Assembly: GCF_013410775.1 (NCBI RefSeq)
Contig: NZ_JACCFH010000001.1
Location: 3,658,001-3,722,000 of the forward strand
From: Sphaerotilus montanus
Lineage (GTDB): Bacteria > Pseudomonadota > Gammaproteobacteria > Burkholderiales > Burkholderiaceae_C
Length of the DNA: 64,000 nt
Reading direction: 5' to 3'
The notes under the pieces are model-generated. The model was given only the letters and a program-made list of their open reading frames with translations. It was not told the origin of the DNA and did not search any database. Shown in pieces: positions 54,916 through 63,827 of this stretch; within the stretch, counting starts at the first letter, position 1; each line of letters starts with the position of its first letter. The translations under genes were made by a program, and so were the position numbers.

Positions 54916-55596
54916 TCAGAAGTGCACCAGTGTCTCGGTGGTGCTGACCGTGTTGCGCGCGCCCTGGGCGCGCACGACGATGCGGTAGTACTCGGCCATG
55001 GTGGTGGAGCCGATGCGCACCGGGTTCTGGCTGTTGATCTCGCCACGTTCGCTCGTGACTTGGCTGCTGGCGTTCAGCGGGCGCGGGCACTGATTGGTGC
55101 CGACGGTCGAACTGCCAGCCTCCGAGCACAGCCGCACGATCAGGAAGCGCGCCGTGATCTGGTTGGCCAGCGATTTCGCCTGCGTCTGCAGGCAGGCGGC
55201 CGGGGTCGGGCCGCGCTGCGAGCGGCAGCTGTCGTTGTTCCAGTCGATGGCGACCCGGCTGCTGGAGGTGCTGGTCGATGTCGGATCGAGCCCGGGAACC
55301 AGTTGCGCCCAGTAGCCCTGGTCGCGCTGGGTGACATTCAGGCTCTCCGGCGCATTCTTGTGCTGTGTTTCGAGCCACTGGATGGCGAGCCGGGTCGCCT
55401 CGTCCGCTGCCAGCAGGGTGTCCTGCTTGAAGCTCAGATTGCCCAGGATGGTCGTGCCGGTGTCGACCGAGCGGATCATCGCCACCGCGGCCAGCGACAG
55501 CGCCACCACCGTGATCATGGCGAACAGCAGCGAGACGCCCCGCTGCCGGTTGCGGTGCTGGGAGGTCGGAGTGACATTCATCGCGAGGTGGTCCAT
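54916..55596 (-). CDS. pilX: Minor pilin PilX
   Basis: The 226-residue protein starts with a hydrophilic leader and RQRGVSLLFAMITVVALSLAAVA, the PilX N-terminal signal, which lacks the glutamate of other pilins. ILGNLSFKQDTLLAADEATRLAIQWLE follows, as in PilX relatives. Two cysteine pairs are in the globular part. ATG 55596 is 7 bp after pilW; another ATG at 55581 is possible. It works with PilY1, PilW, PilV and FimT to start pilus assembly. Confidence 0.9.
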   Translation of the reverse strand: MDHLAMNVTPTSQHRNRQRGVSLLFAMITVVALSLAAVAMIRSVDTGTTILGNLSFKQDTLLAADEATRLAIQWLETQHKNAPESLNVTQRDQGYWAQLVPGLDPTSTSTSSSRVAIDWNNDSCRSQRGPTPAACLQTQAKSLANQITARFLIVRLCSEAGSSTVGTNQCPRPLNASSQVTSERGEINSQNPVRIGSTTMAEYYRIVVRAQGARNTVSTTETLVHF

Positions 55597-55603
55597 GGGC
55601 GGC

Positions 55604-56791
55604 TCACGCGGGCTGCCAGAGCAGGTTGCGCAGGGGGATCACGGTCTCGAAGACCTTGTAGCGGTAATTGCGCCAGTCATCGCCCGCGCCGGGCGGGGCC
55701 TTGTCGACATGCAGTGGCGTGGGCGTCACGCCATCCGGATACCAGACCGGCCGATCGGCCGTGACCCACTCCTTGCCTGCGGTGTTCGGGCGCTGCTCGT
55801 TCTGCGTGCTGCGGGCAACCACGGCCACCCGCACGGCCACGACCCGCTGCCAGCCCTTGGCAGTGGTTGGCGACGCTGGGGTCCAGACATCGGCCACCTG
55901 GTCGGCCGTCACGCTGGTATCGATGCCGTAGACCGCCTGCAACTGCACGATCTGCGGATACAGGTCGTCGGCGACGCGCTGGCCGGTCTTGCTGTCGAAG
56001 GACACCTGTCGCAGGTGGTAAGGCGCCTGCGATGCCGGTGTGTCGCACTGTGCGTCGCCCAGCCCGGTCAGGCAGTAGCGGCGGCTGACCAGCGTGCCCA
56101 GGTCGAGCAGAAGACTGCCGGCGGGGTACGACACGTCGGTGCTCTGGATGCCCGGAAAGATGGTGCTGCCGAGATCCTGGTTCCACGGGCCGTCGGCGCC
56201 GGCATCGTGGAAAAGCTGGTTGCTGCCCGCCACGGGCTCGGCGCTCAGGTTGAACAGGCTGCAGTAGCGTGACTGGTCGGTCTGGTCCGGGGTCGGCACG
56301 GGCACGGCCAGCATCAGGTCGCCCTTGTGGTGGCCCAGGCCGGTGTTGGCGCCAATGACGAAGACGTTGCTGCCCTGGGTGTGGCCGCCGGCGACACGGG
56401 TTGGCAGCGCGAAGTCCGTGTGGTCGCTCATCAGCACATCCAGGCTGTCGGGGGTGCCGCTGTCGCCACCATCGGTGATGACCACCGGTGCCAGCGTGCG
56501 CTCGAACCGACCGACCACACCGAAACGCTGGCCGACCATGCGGCAGCCGGTGGCGCCACCTTCGCTCGTGCCGTAACCACTGGCCTGCACGTCACGCTGC
56601 AGGGTCTGCAGGGCCAGCGCGCCGTTGACCTGGGCATCGGAGCCGGCGGTGATGGTGCGCTTGCGGCCCTCATAGACCGTGGTGACCTGTGCGATCACGA
56701 GGACGGCGAGCAGGCCGATGACCATGCCGACCATCAGTTCGATCAGCGTGACGCCGCGCTGGGCGGCTGGGAGGAAGGGGGACGCGGTCAT
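55604..56791 (-). CDS. pilW: Minor pilin PilW
   Basis: The 395-residue protein has a prepilin signal in AQRGVTLIELMVGMVIGLLA near residues 10-29 and ALALQTLQRDVQASGYG, the PilW hallmark, near 58. The long C-terminal part resembles PilW of other betaproteobacteria and includes a disulfide-capable cysteine pair. Start MTASPFLP at 56791, 11 bp after the pilV stop, gives a proper leader; the longer frame reads into pilV. It is larger than the PilW-like protein of the first cluster (241 residues). Confidence 0.9.
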   Translation of the reverse strand: MTASPFLPAAQRGVTLIELMVGMVIGLLAVLVIAQVTTVYEGRKRTITAGSDAQVNGALALQTLQRDVQASGYGTSEGGATGCRMVGQRFGVVGRFERTLAPVVITDGGDSGTPDSLDVLMSDHTDFALPTRVAGGHTQGSNVFVIGANTGLGHHKGDLMLAVPVPTPDQTDQSRYCSLFNLSAEPVAGSNQLFHDAGADGPWNQDLGSTIFPGIQSTDVSYPAGSLLLDLGTLVSRRYCLTGLGDAQCDTPASQAPYHLRQVSFDSKTGQRVADDLYPQIVQLQAVYGIDTSVTADQVADVWTPASPTTAKGWQRVVAVRVAVVARSTQNEQRPNTAGKEWVTADRPVWYPDGVTPTPLHVDKAPPGAGDDWRNYRYKVFETVIPLRNLLWQPA

Positions 56792-56802
56792 GGCGCTCGG
56801 GG

Positions 56803-57243
56803 TCAGGGCAGGGCGGGATTCGGATTGATCGCGGTCGTGGTCTCGAACTGGTGCTGGTCGTCGCTCGGCGCTTTCCAGGTCACCTTGACCGTGACCTGAC
56901 CGGGTTCGGTCTTCGATACCAGGGCTTGGCCGGCACCGGTCGGCAGGCGCTCGCTCACACGTTCGCGCCAGCGCTGGCAGGGTGGATGGCTGGCGCAGGC
57001 ACCGGCGTCGTAGAGCGCCAGGTTGCGGCTGTCGGTCCACATCAGGCCGACCAGGTCGCTGGCGAGGTAGGCGGCATCGGCGCGGTACTTGGCGCTGCTG
57101 CTCGCGCGGGTCATCGAGGCCTGCAGTCCGACCAGCCCGAGCACGGCCAGCGCGAAGATGAGCAGCGCAATCAGCGCTTCCAGCAGGACGAAGCCGTCCG
57201 GTTTCGGGGCCGGGGGCTGTTGTGGTGTGCGGCGGGTGGTCAC
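56803..57243 (-). CDS. pilV: Minor pilin PilV
   Basis: The 146-residue protein starts at GTG and has a leader followed by DGFVLLEALIALLIFALAVLGLVGLQASM, a PilV signature with Glu at the fifth mature position, then SSAKYRADAAYLASDLVGLMW. The C-terminal part is short and cysteine-containing (CASHPPCQRW). It starts 10 bp after fimT in the minor-pilin operon. Confidence 0.88.
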   Translation of the reverse strand: MTTRRTPQQPPAPKPDGFVLLEALIALLIFALAVLGLVGLQASMTRASSSAKYRADAAYLASDLVGLMWTDSRNLALYDAGACASHPPCQRWRERVSERLPTGAGQALVSKTEPGQVTVKVTWKAPSDDQHQFETTTAINPNPALP

Positions 57244-57253
57244 GCGGGCCTCC

Positions 57254-57892
57254 TCAGTTCACCAGGCAGCGACGGGTGTCGCGCGGATCGGTGGCGGCCG
57301 GATCGCAGGTGCGCACTGCGCCACCGGTGTTCAGCATCACATGCAGCGTGCGGGTGGTGCTGCTGCCGGGGTGGGTGATCACGATGCAGCGGATCGGGGC
57401 GGGGTCGGTCTGCGCACGGCCGAAGCCGTTGAACACGACCTGGGCACGGCCGGTGGCACTCTGGCAGCTGGCATCGCGCACTTCCACCTGGACACCCGCC
57501 GAGCCGTCGCCGCGGGCGTGGCGCTCCACCAGCCGGGTGCCGGTCGTGGCGCCCAGCGGCTGGCCACACTGGCCCGCCGGACTGTCCAGACTCACGACCC
57601 ACGATGCCGAGGTGGCCGACAGCGCACAGGAGTTGTCCAGCGTGCCCGGCTGTGCCTCGTTGGACACCAGCGAGAACATGACCGGTTCGTTGCGCTGTAC
57701 CGCCAGGGCCCGGGCGCGGTTCAGGCCGCTGCTGATCGATTCGGCGGCATTGCGGATCTCGATGTCCAGCATCCAGTCGCGCACCACCGGCGTGACCGCC
57801 AGCAGGAGCGCGGCCAGCACGGCCACCGTCACCATCAACTCGATCAGCGTGAAGCCACCCGTGCTGCGTGGGAACGCCACCGGCATTGCCAT
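57254..57892 (-). CDS. fimT: Minor pilin FimT/GspH-like (second copy)
   Basis: The 212-residue protein has a prepilin signal STGGFTLIELMVTVAVLAAL and the FimT pattern EIRNAAESISSGLNRARALAVQRNEPV, followed by a GspH beta domain with a C-terminal cysteine near RRCLVN. ATG 57892 starts 2 bp after the pilE stop; an in-frame GTG at 57901 overlaps pilE and is also possible. It belongs to the six-gene pilus operon that ends with pilY1. Confidence 0.87.
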   Translation of the reverse strand: MAMPVAFPRSTGGFTLIELMVTVAVLAALLLAVTPVVRDWMLDIEIRNAAESISSGLNRARALAVQRNEPVMFSLVSNEAQPGTLDNSCALSATSASWVVSLDSPAGQCGQPLGATTGTRLVERHARGDGSAGVQVEVRDASCQSATGRAQVVFNGFGRAQTDPAPIRCIVITHPGSSTTRTLHVMLNTGGAVRTCDPAATDPRDTRRCLVN

Positions 57893-57894
57893 GT

Positions 57895-58404
57895 TCAGCA
57901 CTCCGAGCCGCGCTTGAGCCAGCAGGCCTTGCTGACCGCGTTGCCCTTGAACTGGATGGTGCCTTGTTCGCCCGCCTCGTTGAGCGTGTAGTCGTGGCCT
58001 TTGGTGTGCGGGCTGGTGCCGGTGGCGGTGAGGGTGTAGGCCTGGTTGCCGTTGGTGCCGCTGAGCTGGCAGGCGTAGCTGAACTTGGCCCCGTTGTCTG
58101 GCACGCCAGAGAACTTGATCTTGCCTTCGGCGCAGGTCTTGGTGCCGTACTGGCGGTTGTCCTGGTAGTACTGCTCCATGGCCACACGCTGGCTTGACAG
58201 GGTGCTGAAGGCTTCCGGCAGCTCGCCGCGGCGCAGGTAGTCGGTGTACGCCGGCAAGGCGATGGACGCCAGGATGCCGATGATGGCTACGACCACCATC
58301 ACTTCGAGGAGCGTGAAGCCGCGCGCACGCGGCGTGTGCCGACCGGTGGCAGGAGCGCGGGCAAGGTCAGTGGCAGGAAAGGAAGCGAAGGCGGGCAGGG
58401 CCAT
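57895..58404 (-). CDS. pilE: Type IV pilin PilE-like
   Basis: The 169-residue protein has a fairly long leader ending RARG/FTLLEVMVVVAIIGILASIA, then LPAYTDYLRRGELPEAFSTLSSQRVAMEQYY, the PilE signature, and a cysteine pair at about 102 and 119 with further cysteines at the C-terminus (SKACWLKRGSEC), which may form the D-region disulfide. It is the first gene of the second pilus operon. Whether it is the major pilin or a minor PilE is not decided; the operon context favours a minor subunit. Confidence 0.88.
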   Translation of the reverse strand: MALPAFASFPATDLARAPATGRHTPRARGFTLLEVMVVVAIIGILASIALPAYTDYLRRGELPEAFSTLSSQRVAMEQYYQDNRQYGTKTCAEGKIKFSGVPDNGAKFSYACQLSGTNGNQAYTLTATGTSPHTKGHDYTLNEAGEQGTIQFKGNAVSKACWLKRGSEC

Positions 58405-58608
58405 GTCGGCAGGCGACCGAGTAATCGCGCAAAAATGAAAGAGTGGCTGGATGCTAGGCGCCCCGTGCCCCTGCGTCACGCGGGCTGGCTGCCGTTGGTC
58501 GCCTCCAGCGGGCCGTTCGTCGGCTGGATTGCCGCGGTGTCGCCCCACCACGGCTGCACGCTTGCGGCGACAATAGAAGATTGGCAACAGACAACCTACC
58601 AAGACTCC
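58405..58608. other. Divergent intergenic region, pilE/ettA
   Basis: The 204-bp gap carries the promoters for the pilus operon (left) and ettA (right). No sigma54-type GG-N10-GC site of the kind used by major pilin genes was found before pilE, and no certain sigma70 pair was fixed. Confidence 0.3.
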
Positions 58609-60273
58609 ATGGCCCAGTACGTTTTCACGATGAACCGCGTCGGCAAGATCGTGCCGCCGAAGCGGCAGATCCTCAAGGGCGTCTCGCTGTCCTTCTTCCC
58701 CGGTGCCAAGATCGGCGTGCTCGGCCTCAACGGCTCGGGCAAGTCGACGCTGCTGAAGATCATGGCCGGCATCGACAAGGACATCGAGGGCGAAGCCACC
58801 CCGATGCCCGGTCTGAAGATCGGATATCTGCCGCAGGAGCCGCAGCTCAACCCGGACCAGACCGTGCGTGAAGCCGTCGAGGAAGGCATCGGCGGCGTGA
58901 TCGCCGCCAAGAAGCGCCTCGACGAGGTCTACGCGGCCTATGCCGACGAGAACGCCGACTTCGACGCGCTGGCGGCCGAGCAGGCCGAGCTGGAGTCGAT
59001 CATCGCCGCGGCTGGCAGCGAGAACACCGACCTGCAGCTGGAAATCGCCGCTGACGCGCTGCGTCTGTCGCCGTGGGATGCCGTGATCGGCAACCTGTCC
59101 GGTGGTGAAAAGCGCCGCGTGGCACTGTGCCGGCTGCTGCTGTCCAAGCCCGACATGCTGCTGCTGGACGAGCCCACCAACCACCTGGACGCCGAGTCGG
59201 TCGAGTGGCTGGAGCATTTCCTGCAGCGCTTCACCGGCACGGTGGTGGCCATCACCCACGATCGCTATTTCCTCGACAACGCCGCCGAGTGGATCCTGGA
59301 ACTCGACCGTGGCCAGGGCTTCCCGTACAAGGGCAACTACTCCGACTGGCTGGAAGGCAAGGGCAAGCGCCTGGAGCAGGAGCAGAAGACCGAAGACGCC
59401 CGTGCCCGCGCGATGAAGATCGAACTGGAATGGGTGCGCAAGAACGCCAAGGGCCGTCAGGCCAAGAGCAAGGCGCGTCTGGCCCGCTTCGAGGAACTGA
59501 GCGACGTCGATTACCAGAAGCGCAACGAGACCAACGAGATCTTCATCCCGGTGGCCGAGCGCCTGGGCAATGAAGTGATCGAGTTCGACGGCGTCACCAA
59601 GAGCTTCGGCGATCGTGTGCTGATCGACAACCTGAGCTTCAAGGTGCCAGCGGGCGCCATCGTCGGCATCATCGGCCCGAACGGCGCCGGCAAGTCGACG
59701 CTGTTCCGCCTGATCCAGGGTGTCGAGAAGCCGGACACCGGCGACGTCAAGATCGGCAAGACGGCGCGCCTGGCCTTCGTGGACCAGAGCCGCCAGAGCC
59801 TGGACGACACCAAGACGGTGTGGCAGGACGTCTCCGGCGGTCTGGACAACATCGTGGTCGGCAAGTTCGTCATGCCCAGCCGCGCCTACATCGGCCGCTT
59901 CAACTTCAAGGGCAACGACCAGCAGAAGCTCGTCGGCAGCCTGTCGGGCGGTGAACGGGGCCGTCTGCACCTGGCCAAGACGCTGGCACAGGGCGGCAAC
60001 GTGCTGATGCTGGACGAACCGTCGAACGACCTGGACGTCGAAACCCTGCGCGCGCTGGAAGAGGCGCTGCTGGAGTTTGCCGGCTCGGCCATGGTGATCT
60101 CCCACGACCGCTGGTTCCTGGACCGCATCTGCACGCACATCCTGGCGGCCGAAGGCGACTCGCAGTGGGTCTTCTTCGACGGCAACTACCAGGAATACGA
60201 GGCCGACAAGAAGCGTCGCCTGGGCGAAGAGGGTGCGCGTCCGAAGCGCTTCCGCTACAAGGCCCTCAAGTGA
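58609..60273 (+). CDS. ettA: Energy-dependent translational throttle protein EttA (ABC-F)
   Basis: The 554-residue ABC-F protein has two ATPase domains without membrane parts: GLNGSGKST, LSGGEKRRVALCRLLL and LLLDEPTNHLD in the first, GPNGAGKST, LSGGERGRLHLAKTL and LMLDEPSNDLD in the second, with the interdomain linker between. EttA binds the ribosomal E site and gates the first elongation step according to energy state. Length matches E. coli EttA (555). The start at 58609 removes an unrelated upstream extension. Confidence 0.96.
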   Translation: MAQYVFTMNRVGKIVPPKRQILKGVSLSFFPGAKIGVLGLNGSGKSTLLKIMAGIDKDIEGEATPMPGLKIGYLPQEPQLNPDQTVREAVEEGIGGVIAAKKRLDEVYAAYADENADFDALAAEQAELESIIAAAGSENTDLQLEIAADALRLSPWDAVIGNLSGGEKRRVALCRLLLSKPDMLLLDEPTNHLDAESVEWLEHFLQRFTGTVVAITHDRYFLDNAAEWILELDRGQGFPYKGNYSDWLEGKGKRLEQEQKTEDARARAMKIELEWVRKNAKGRQAKSKARLARFEELSDVDYQKRNETNEIFIPVAERLGNEVIEFDGVTKSFGDRVLIDNLSFKVPAGAIVGIIGPNGAGKSTLFRLIQGVEKPDTGDVKIGKTARLAFVDQSRQSLDDTKTVWQDVSGGLDNIVVGKFVMPSRAYIGRFNFKGNDQQKLVGSLSGGERGRLHLAKTLAQGGNVLMLDEPSNDLDVETLRALEEALLEFAGSAMVISHDRWFLDRICTHILAAEGDSQWVFFDGNYQEYEADKKRRLGEEGARPKRFRYKALK

Positions 60274-60295
60274 AGCGGCTGCGAACTGGTGTTAA

Positions 60296-60676
<381 letters not shown>

Positions 60677-60695
60677 GCGTCCCTGAGTCTTTGAT

Positions 60696-61076
60696 TCAGG
60701 CCATGAACCGGTGCCACAGGGCTGCAGCCCAGAGGGCACCGGTCAGCGCCAGACTGAGGAAGACGGCCGCGCTGCCAAAGTCCTTGGCCCGCTTGGCGAG
60801 TTCATGCAGTTCGAACGAGATGCGGTCGACCGTGGCTTCCACGGCCGAGTTGAGCAACTCGACGACGAGCACCATCACCACGCTGCCGGCGAGCAGGGCG
60901 GTCTCTACCCAGTTCCTGCCCAGCCAGAAGGCCAGCGGAAGCAGGATGACGGCGAGCCAGGTTTCCTGGCGAAAGGCGCTTTCGCCGCGGTAGGCGCTGC
61001 AGAGGCCGTCGAGCGAATAGCCCGCGGCGTGGCGGATGCGGTCTAGGCCGGTGCGGCCTTTGTGGGGATTGGACAT
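60696..61076 (-). CDS. dgkA: Diacylglycerol kinase DgkA
   Basis: The 126-residue membrane protein has three helices and the DgkA motifs RIRHAAGYSLDGLCSAYRGE, AFRQETWL, and VELLNSAVEATVDRIS, the last with the catalytic-site glutamate. It phosphorylates diacylglycerol at the inner membrane using ATP and recycles lipid head-group by-products. Length and start are typical. Confidence 0.96.
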   Translation of the reverse strand: MSNPHKGRTGLDRIRHAAGYSLDGLCSAYRGESAFRQETWLAVILLPLAFWLGRNWVETALLAGSVVMVLVVELLNSAVEATVDRISFELHELAKRAKDFGSAAVFLSLALTGALWAAALWHRFMA

Positions 61077-61121
61077 GGTGGCGCGGATTGTGCCAGCGCT
61101 CTCCTGGCGTGCGCGCGCCGT

Positions 61122-61670
61122 TCAGCGGCGCCGCGGTGCCGGACGCCAGGTGACGAGTCGTGTCTCGCAGAGGCGGTCATGCAGGAACTGGCGGTCTGGC
61201 AGCAGGCGCGTCAGGATGGCATAGGCCGCCATGCCCGCCAGCAATGCCAGTGCGTATTCGCCAGAACTGTGGAGGTTCAGCGCCCCAGCCACCCCCAGTG
61301 CCGGAAGAAACCACATCCAGCTCAGCGCATACCGGGCCAGTGCACCGCGCCACCCCAGCGGGCGTCCGTCCAGTCGGACCACCCGGACGTGCCAGGTTTT
61401 CATCGCGACTGTCTGGCCACCATGGACCCAGAACCATGCGAAATACAGCCCCAGCACCGCGAACAGGAACCCTTGCAGCTCCAGCCGTCCCTGTAGTGCG
61501 TGACGCTGGTCGGTGAGGGTCGAGAACAGCAGGCCGGACACCATCAGCACACCGAACAGGACCACGCCTTCATAGAGCATGGCTGCGAACCGCCGCCGCA
61601 ATCCCGGCGTGGGCAGGGTGGCCGGATCGGCATCTTCAGGGGTGTAGGGCAGGGCAGTCCGGGGAGCCAT
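61122..61670 (-). CDS. RDD-family membrane protein
   Basis: The 182-residue protein has the RDD pattern: GLRRRFAAMLYEGVVLFG in the first helix, WFWVHGGQTVAMKTWHVRVV in the middle, and LLPDRQFLHDRLCETRLV at the end, the last being the typical HDRL segment. Three to four helices are visible. RDD proteins are often small-ion or metabolite transport related but unproven. It follows DUF3106 by 21 bp in the sigma-factor operon. Confidence 0.87.
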   Translation of the reverse strand: MAPRTALPYTPEDADPATLPTPGLRRRFAAMLYEGVVLFGVLMVSGLLFSTLTDQRHALQGRLELQGFLFAVLGLYFAWFWVHGGQTVAMKTWHVRVVRLDGRPLGWRGALARYALSWMWFLPALGVAGALNLHSSGEYALALLAGMAAYAILTRLLPDRQFLHDRLCETRLVTWRPAPRRR

Positions 61671-61691
61671 CAGGGAATGATCTTGCGGGAA

Positions 61692-62423
61692 TCAATGGGG
61701 GGCGGGCGGCACGGCGGGCATTGCGCCGGCTCCTTGCGGGCCACGCTGGGGCAGCAGCGTCTCGTCCTGGACGAACTCCGGTGTGCCGGCAATCTTCGGC
61801 ATGCCGCTCTGCTGGTGGCGCGGAGGGGTGGGCGGCTTGCTGATCGGACGGGTGCTGGCACCGACGCCGGCCTGCACCGTGCCTGGTGCGACCGACTGCG
61901 GTTTCGCCGTCTGCTGGGGCGTGGCCACGATGTTCGATTTGGGCTGTACGCTGGCAGCAGACAGGGTCTTGCGTGCTGCCGCGGGGGTCTGTGCCGCTGA
62001 TGCCGCGAGCGGCCGGTTGCCGGCCTGGGCGAGCAGTGCCTGACGCTCCTCGGCCGGCAGGCTCTGGTACGCCTCCCAGCGGGTCTGGCGCTCCGTGGCG
62101 GGCACCTTCCGCAACTCTTCGAAATTGATGCGCGCTGCATTGCGCTGGGTCGGACTCATGGTGGCCCATTCGACCATGCGTTCGTGCAGGCGCTCCTGCT
62201 GCACCGCCGGGAGACCGGCGTAGCGGCTGGCGACGTCACGCCACTTCTGCTTGCGCTGGTTGTCGATCCCGTTCCACTGGCGCTGCAGTGGCTGGAGCGC
62301 CTGACGTTCGCTGGCGCTGAGTTCCGTCCATGCCGGACCCGACGGACCAGCAGGCCGGCCTTGCGCAGCGACCTGCATCGAGAGCGCCAGTGTCAGCGTG
62401 ACCAGCACCGTTTGAAATGCCAT
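61692..62423 (-). CDS. DUF3106 periplasmic protein
   Basis: The 243-residue protein has a signal peptide (about 1-20, ending VAA) and repeated helical segments rich in W, E and R in the first half: WTELSASERQALQPLQRQWN, QKWRDVASRYAGLPAVQQ, RMVEWATMSPTQRNAARINF. The second half is a low-complexity Ala/Pro/Gln tail. This is the DUF3106 pattern; the function is unknown. It follows DUF3619 by 4 bp, so the sigma factor, DUF3619 and DUF3106 are cotranscribed. Confidence 0.85.
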   Translation of the reverse strand: MAFQTVLVTLTLALSMQVAAQGRPAGPSGPAWTELSASERQALQPLQRQWNGIDNQRKQKWRDVASRYAGLPAVQQERLHERMVEWATMSPTQRNAARINFEELRKVPATERQTRWEAYQSLPAEERQALLAQAGNRPLAASAAQTPAAARKTLSAASVQPKSNIVATPQQTAKPQSVAPGTVQAGVGASTRPISKPPTPPRHQQSGMPKIAGTPEFVQDETLLPQRGPQGAGAMPAVPPAPH

Positions 62424-62427
62424 GGTC

Positions 62428-62979
62428 TCAGCTTCCTGCAGAGGCGAGCAGGTCGGAGGGCGCTTCCGCCGGCGCCACGACCGGCACCAGCACTTCGGGC
62501 GGGCGCCGCAGGAATTCGCCGAATCCTTCGTCGAGGTAGGCCGCCGGAGGCAGGTCGTCGCCGAGAAGCTCCGTGTCGATCTGGGCTGCGCGCGCGATCT
62601 GCTCCCGGGACTCCCATTCGCCGAGGCCGCTCAGCCCCAGTGCGAGCACCAGGGTCGGCACCAGCCATCCCAGTCGGCTCCACCAGACCGATTCGCCCGG
62701 GCCACCCATGCGTCCGAGCGCGACCGTGCCGGTGCGCACATCGACGCCAACGACCGAGATGTCCGACGCCGCCTCGGTCTGCGGGCGTTTGCTCGCCATC
62801 GCCTGATGGCGGGCCTGCGCGAGTGCCTGCATGCGTGCCACACGCAATCGCTCGCTGATGTCATGCGGCAGCGACTGGGCGTCGGCTTCGAGGCGGGCGG
62901 TCAGTCGCAACGCGAAGCGTGCCTCCAGGGCGTCTGCTTCTGCGGGCAGTCTGGTTCGTGCAGTCGACACGGTGTTCAC
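62428..62979 (-). CDS. DUF3619 protein with one membrane helix
   Basis: The 183-residue protein starts at GTG and overlaps the sigma gene's stop by 4 bp. The N-terminal half is cytoplasmic and helical (ARFALRLTARLEADAQSLPH, LRVARMQALAQARHQAM); one membrane helix is at about 104-121 (LGWLVPTLVLALGLSGLG), followed by a short periplasmic tail. The layout, a cytoplasmic part then a single helix directly after an ECF sigma gene, is what an anti-sigma factor looks like, though DUF3619 is not formally known as one. Confidence 0.83.
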   Translation of the reverse strand: MNTVSTARTRLPAEADALEARFALRLTARLEADAQSLPHDISERLRVARMQALAQARHQAMASKRPQTEAASDISVVGVDVRTGTVALGRMGGPGESVWWSRLGWLVPTLVLALGLSGLGEWESREQIARAAQIDTELLGDDLPPAAYLDEGFGEFLRRPPEVLVPVVAPAEAPSDLLASAGS

Positions 62980-63542
62980 AGTGAAATTCCCTTGGCTTTG
63001 AGCGCTTTGGCCAATGCATGCACTGCGCGCGAACAGTGCGTCTTGACACTACCTTCCGAGCAGCCCATGGCCGCGGCTGTCTCGGCAACATCCATTTCCT
63101 CCCAGTAACGCATAAGGAAGGCTTCACGTTGACGAGTTGGCAGCGTCGAGACCGCTTCTTCGATGTGCTGCAAGGTCTGTACCCGTGCAAACGCACTGTC
63201 GGCACTTTCGGTATCGCCCGCGGTGGTTTCGGTGGCCAGGTGTTCCAGCAGATCGAAATCTGCATCGCCATCGGCGCCCTCGAAATCGGAGAAGTTCTTC
63301 AGGACGCCATTGCGCACCTTCTGGTGGCGAAACCAGTCCATCGTCGCGTTCGACAGGATGCGCTGGAACAGCATCGGCCACTCGCTGGTGGGCCGGTCTC
63401 CATAGCGTTGCGCCAGTCGAATCATCGCGTCCTGGACGATGTCGAGCGCGGCATCTTCATCACGCACCATGTAGACGGTGCGCTTGAAGGCGCGTTTTTC
63501 GACACTTTGCAGGAAGTCGGATAGTTCTTGATCTGCGGCCAA
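62976..63542 (-). CDS. ECF-type RNA polymerase sigma factor
   Basis: The 188-residue sigma factor has region 2 (VRDEDAALDIVQDAMIRLAQ, then WPMLFQRILSNATMDWFRHQ) and region 4 (LPTRQREAFLMRYWEEMDVAETAAAMGCSEGSVKTHCSRA, residues about 131-175). It starts at a TTG (63542), since no ATG or GTG lies in frame before the upstream stop. It heads the operon sigma-DUF3619-DUF3106-RDD. The regulon and signal are unknown. Confidence 0.9.
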   Translation of the reverse strand: MAADQELSDFLQSVEKRAFKRTVYMVRDEDAALDIVQDAMIRLAQRYGDRPTSEWPMLFQRILSNATMDWFRHQKVRNGVLKNFSDFEGADGDADFDLLEHLATETTAGDTESADSAFARVQTLQHIEEAVSTLPTRQREAFLMRYWEEMDVAETAAAMGCSEGSVKTHCSRAVHALAKALKAKGISL

Positions 63543-63827
63543 GGAATTTGCGCCAGGTGGTGTCGGCGTGCAGTGTGGGCGGGGGAGCCGAGGGTGTCGG
63601 GTCAGCGGCCGCGATTATGGCACCCGCTGCCTTTGCGGCGTCGTGCAGCAAGGCGCTCCCCAAGAGTGCGATAATCCCGCCTTCGCACGACGCGTGCAAT
63701 GGTCTGCGCCGATCGCCCGACCCGGGAGACCGCGTGAACGACCCCCCGGCACCGATCCCACCCCACGAGGGCGCGGGGAGGCGCACCGATCGATTTTCGT
63801 CAGAGAAAACCCGAAAGGTTCATCCAA
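63543..63827. promoter_or_regulatory. Divergent region between the sigma operon and ilvB
   Basis: This 285-bp gap holds both promoters. A possible extended -10 (GTGCGATAAT, 63666-63675) lies about 150 bp before ilvB; no convincing -35 goes with it. The long GC-rich leader between them could form structures, but no run of Ile, Val or Leu codons for attenuation was recognised. Confidence 0.35.

Noticed and set aside
57895-60138. Minus-strand frame of 747 codons across ettA and pilE
   Set aside because: Only the last 169 codons are a real gene (pilE); the rest is antisense to ettA.
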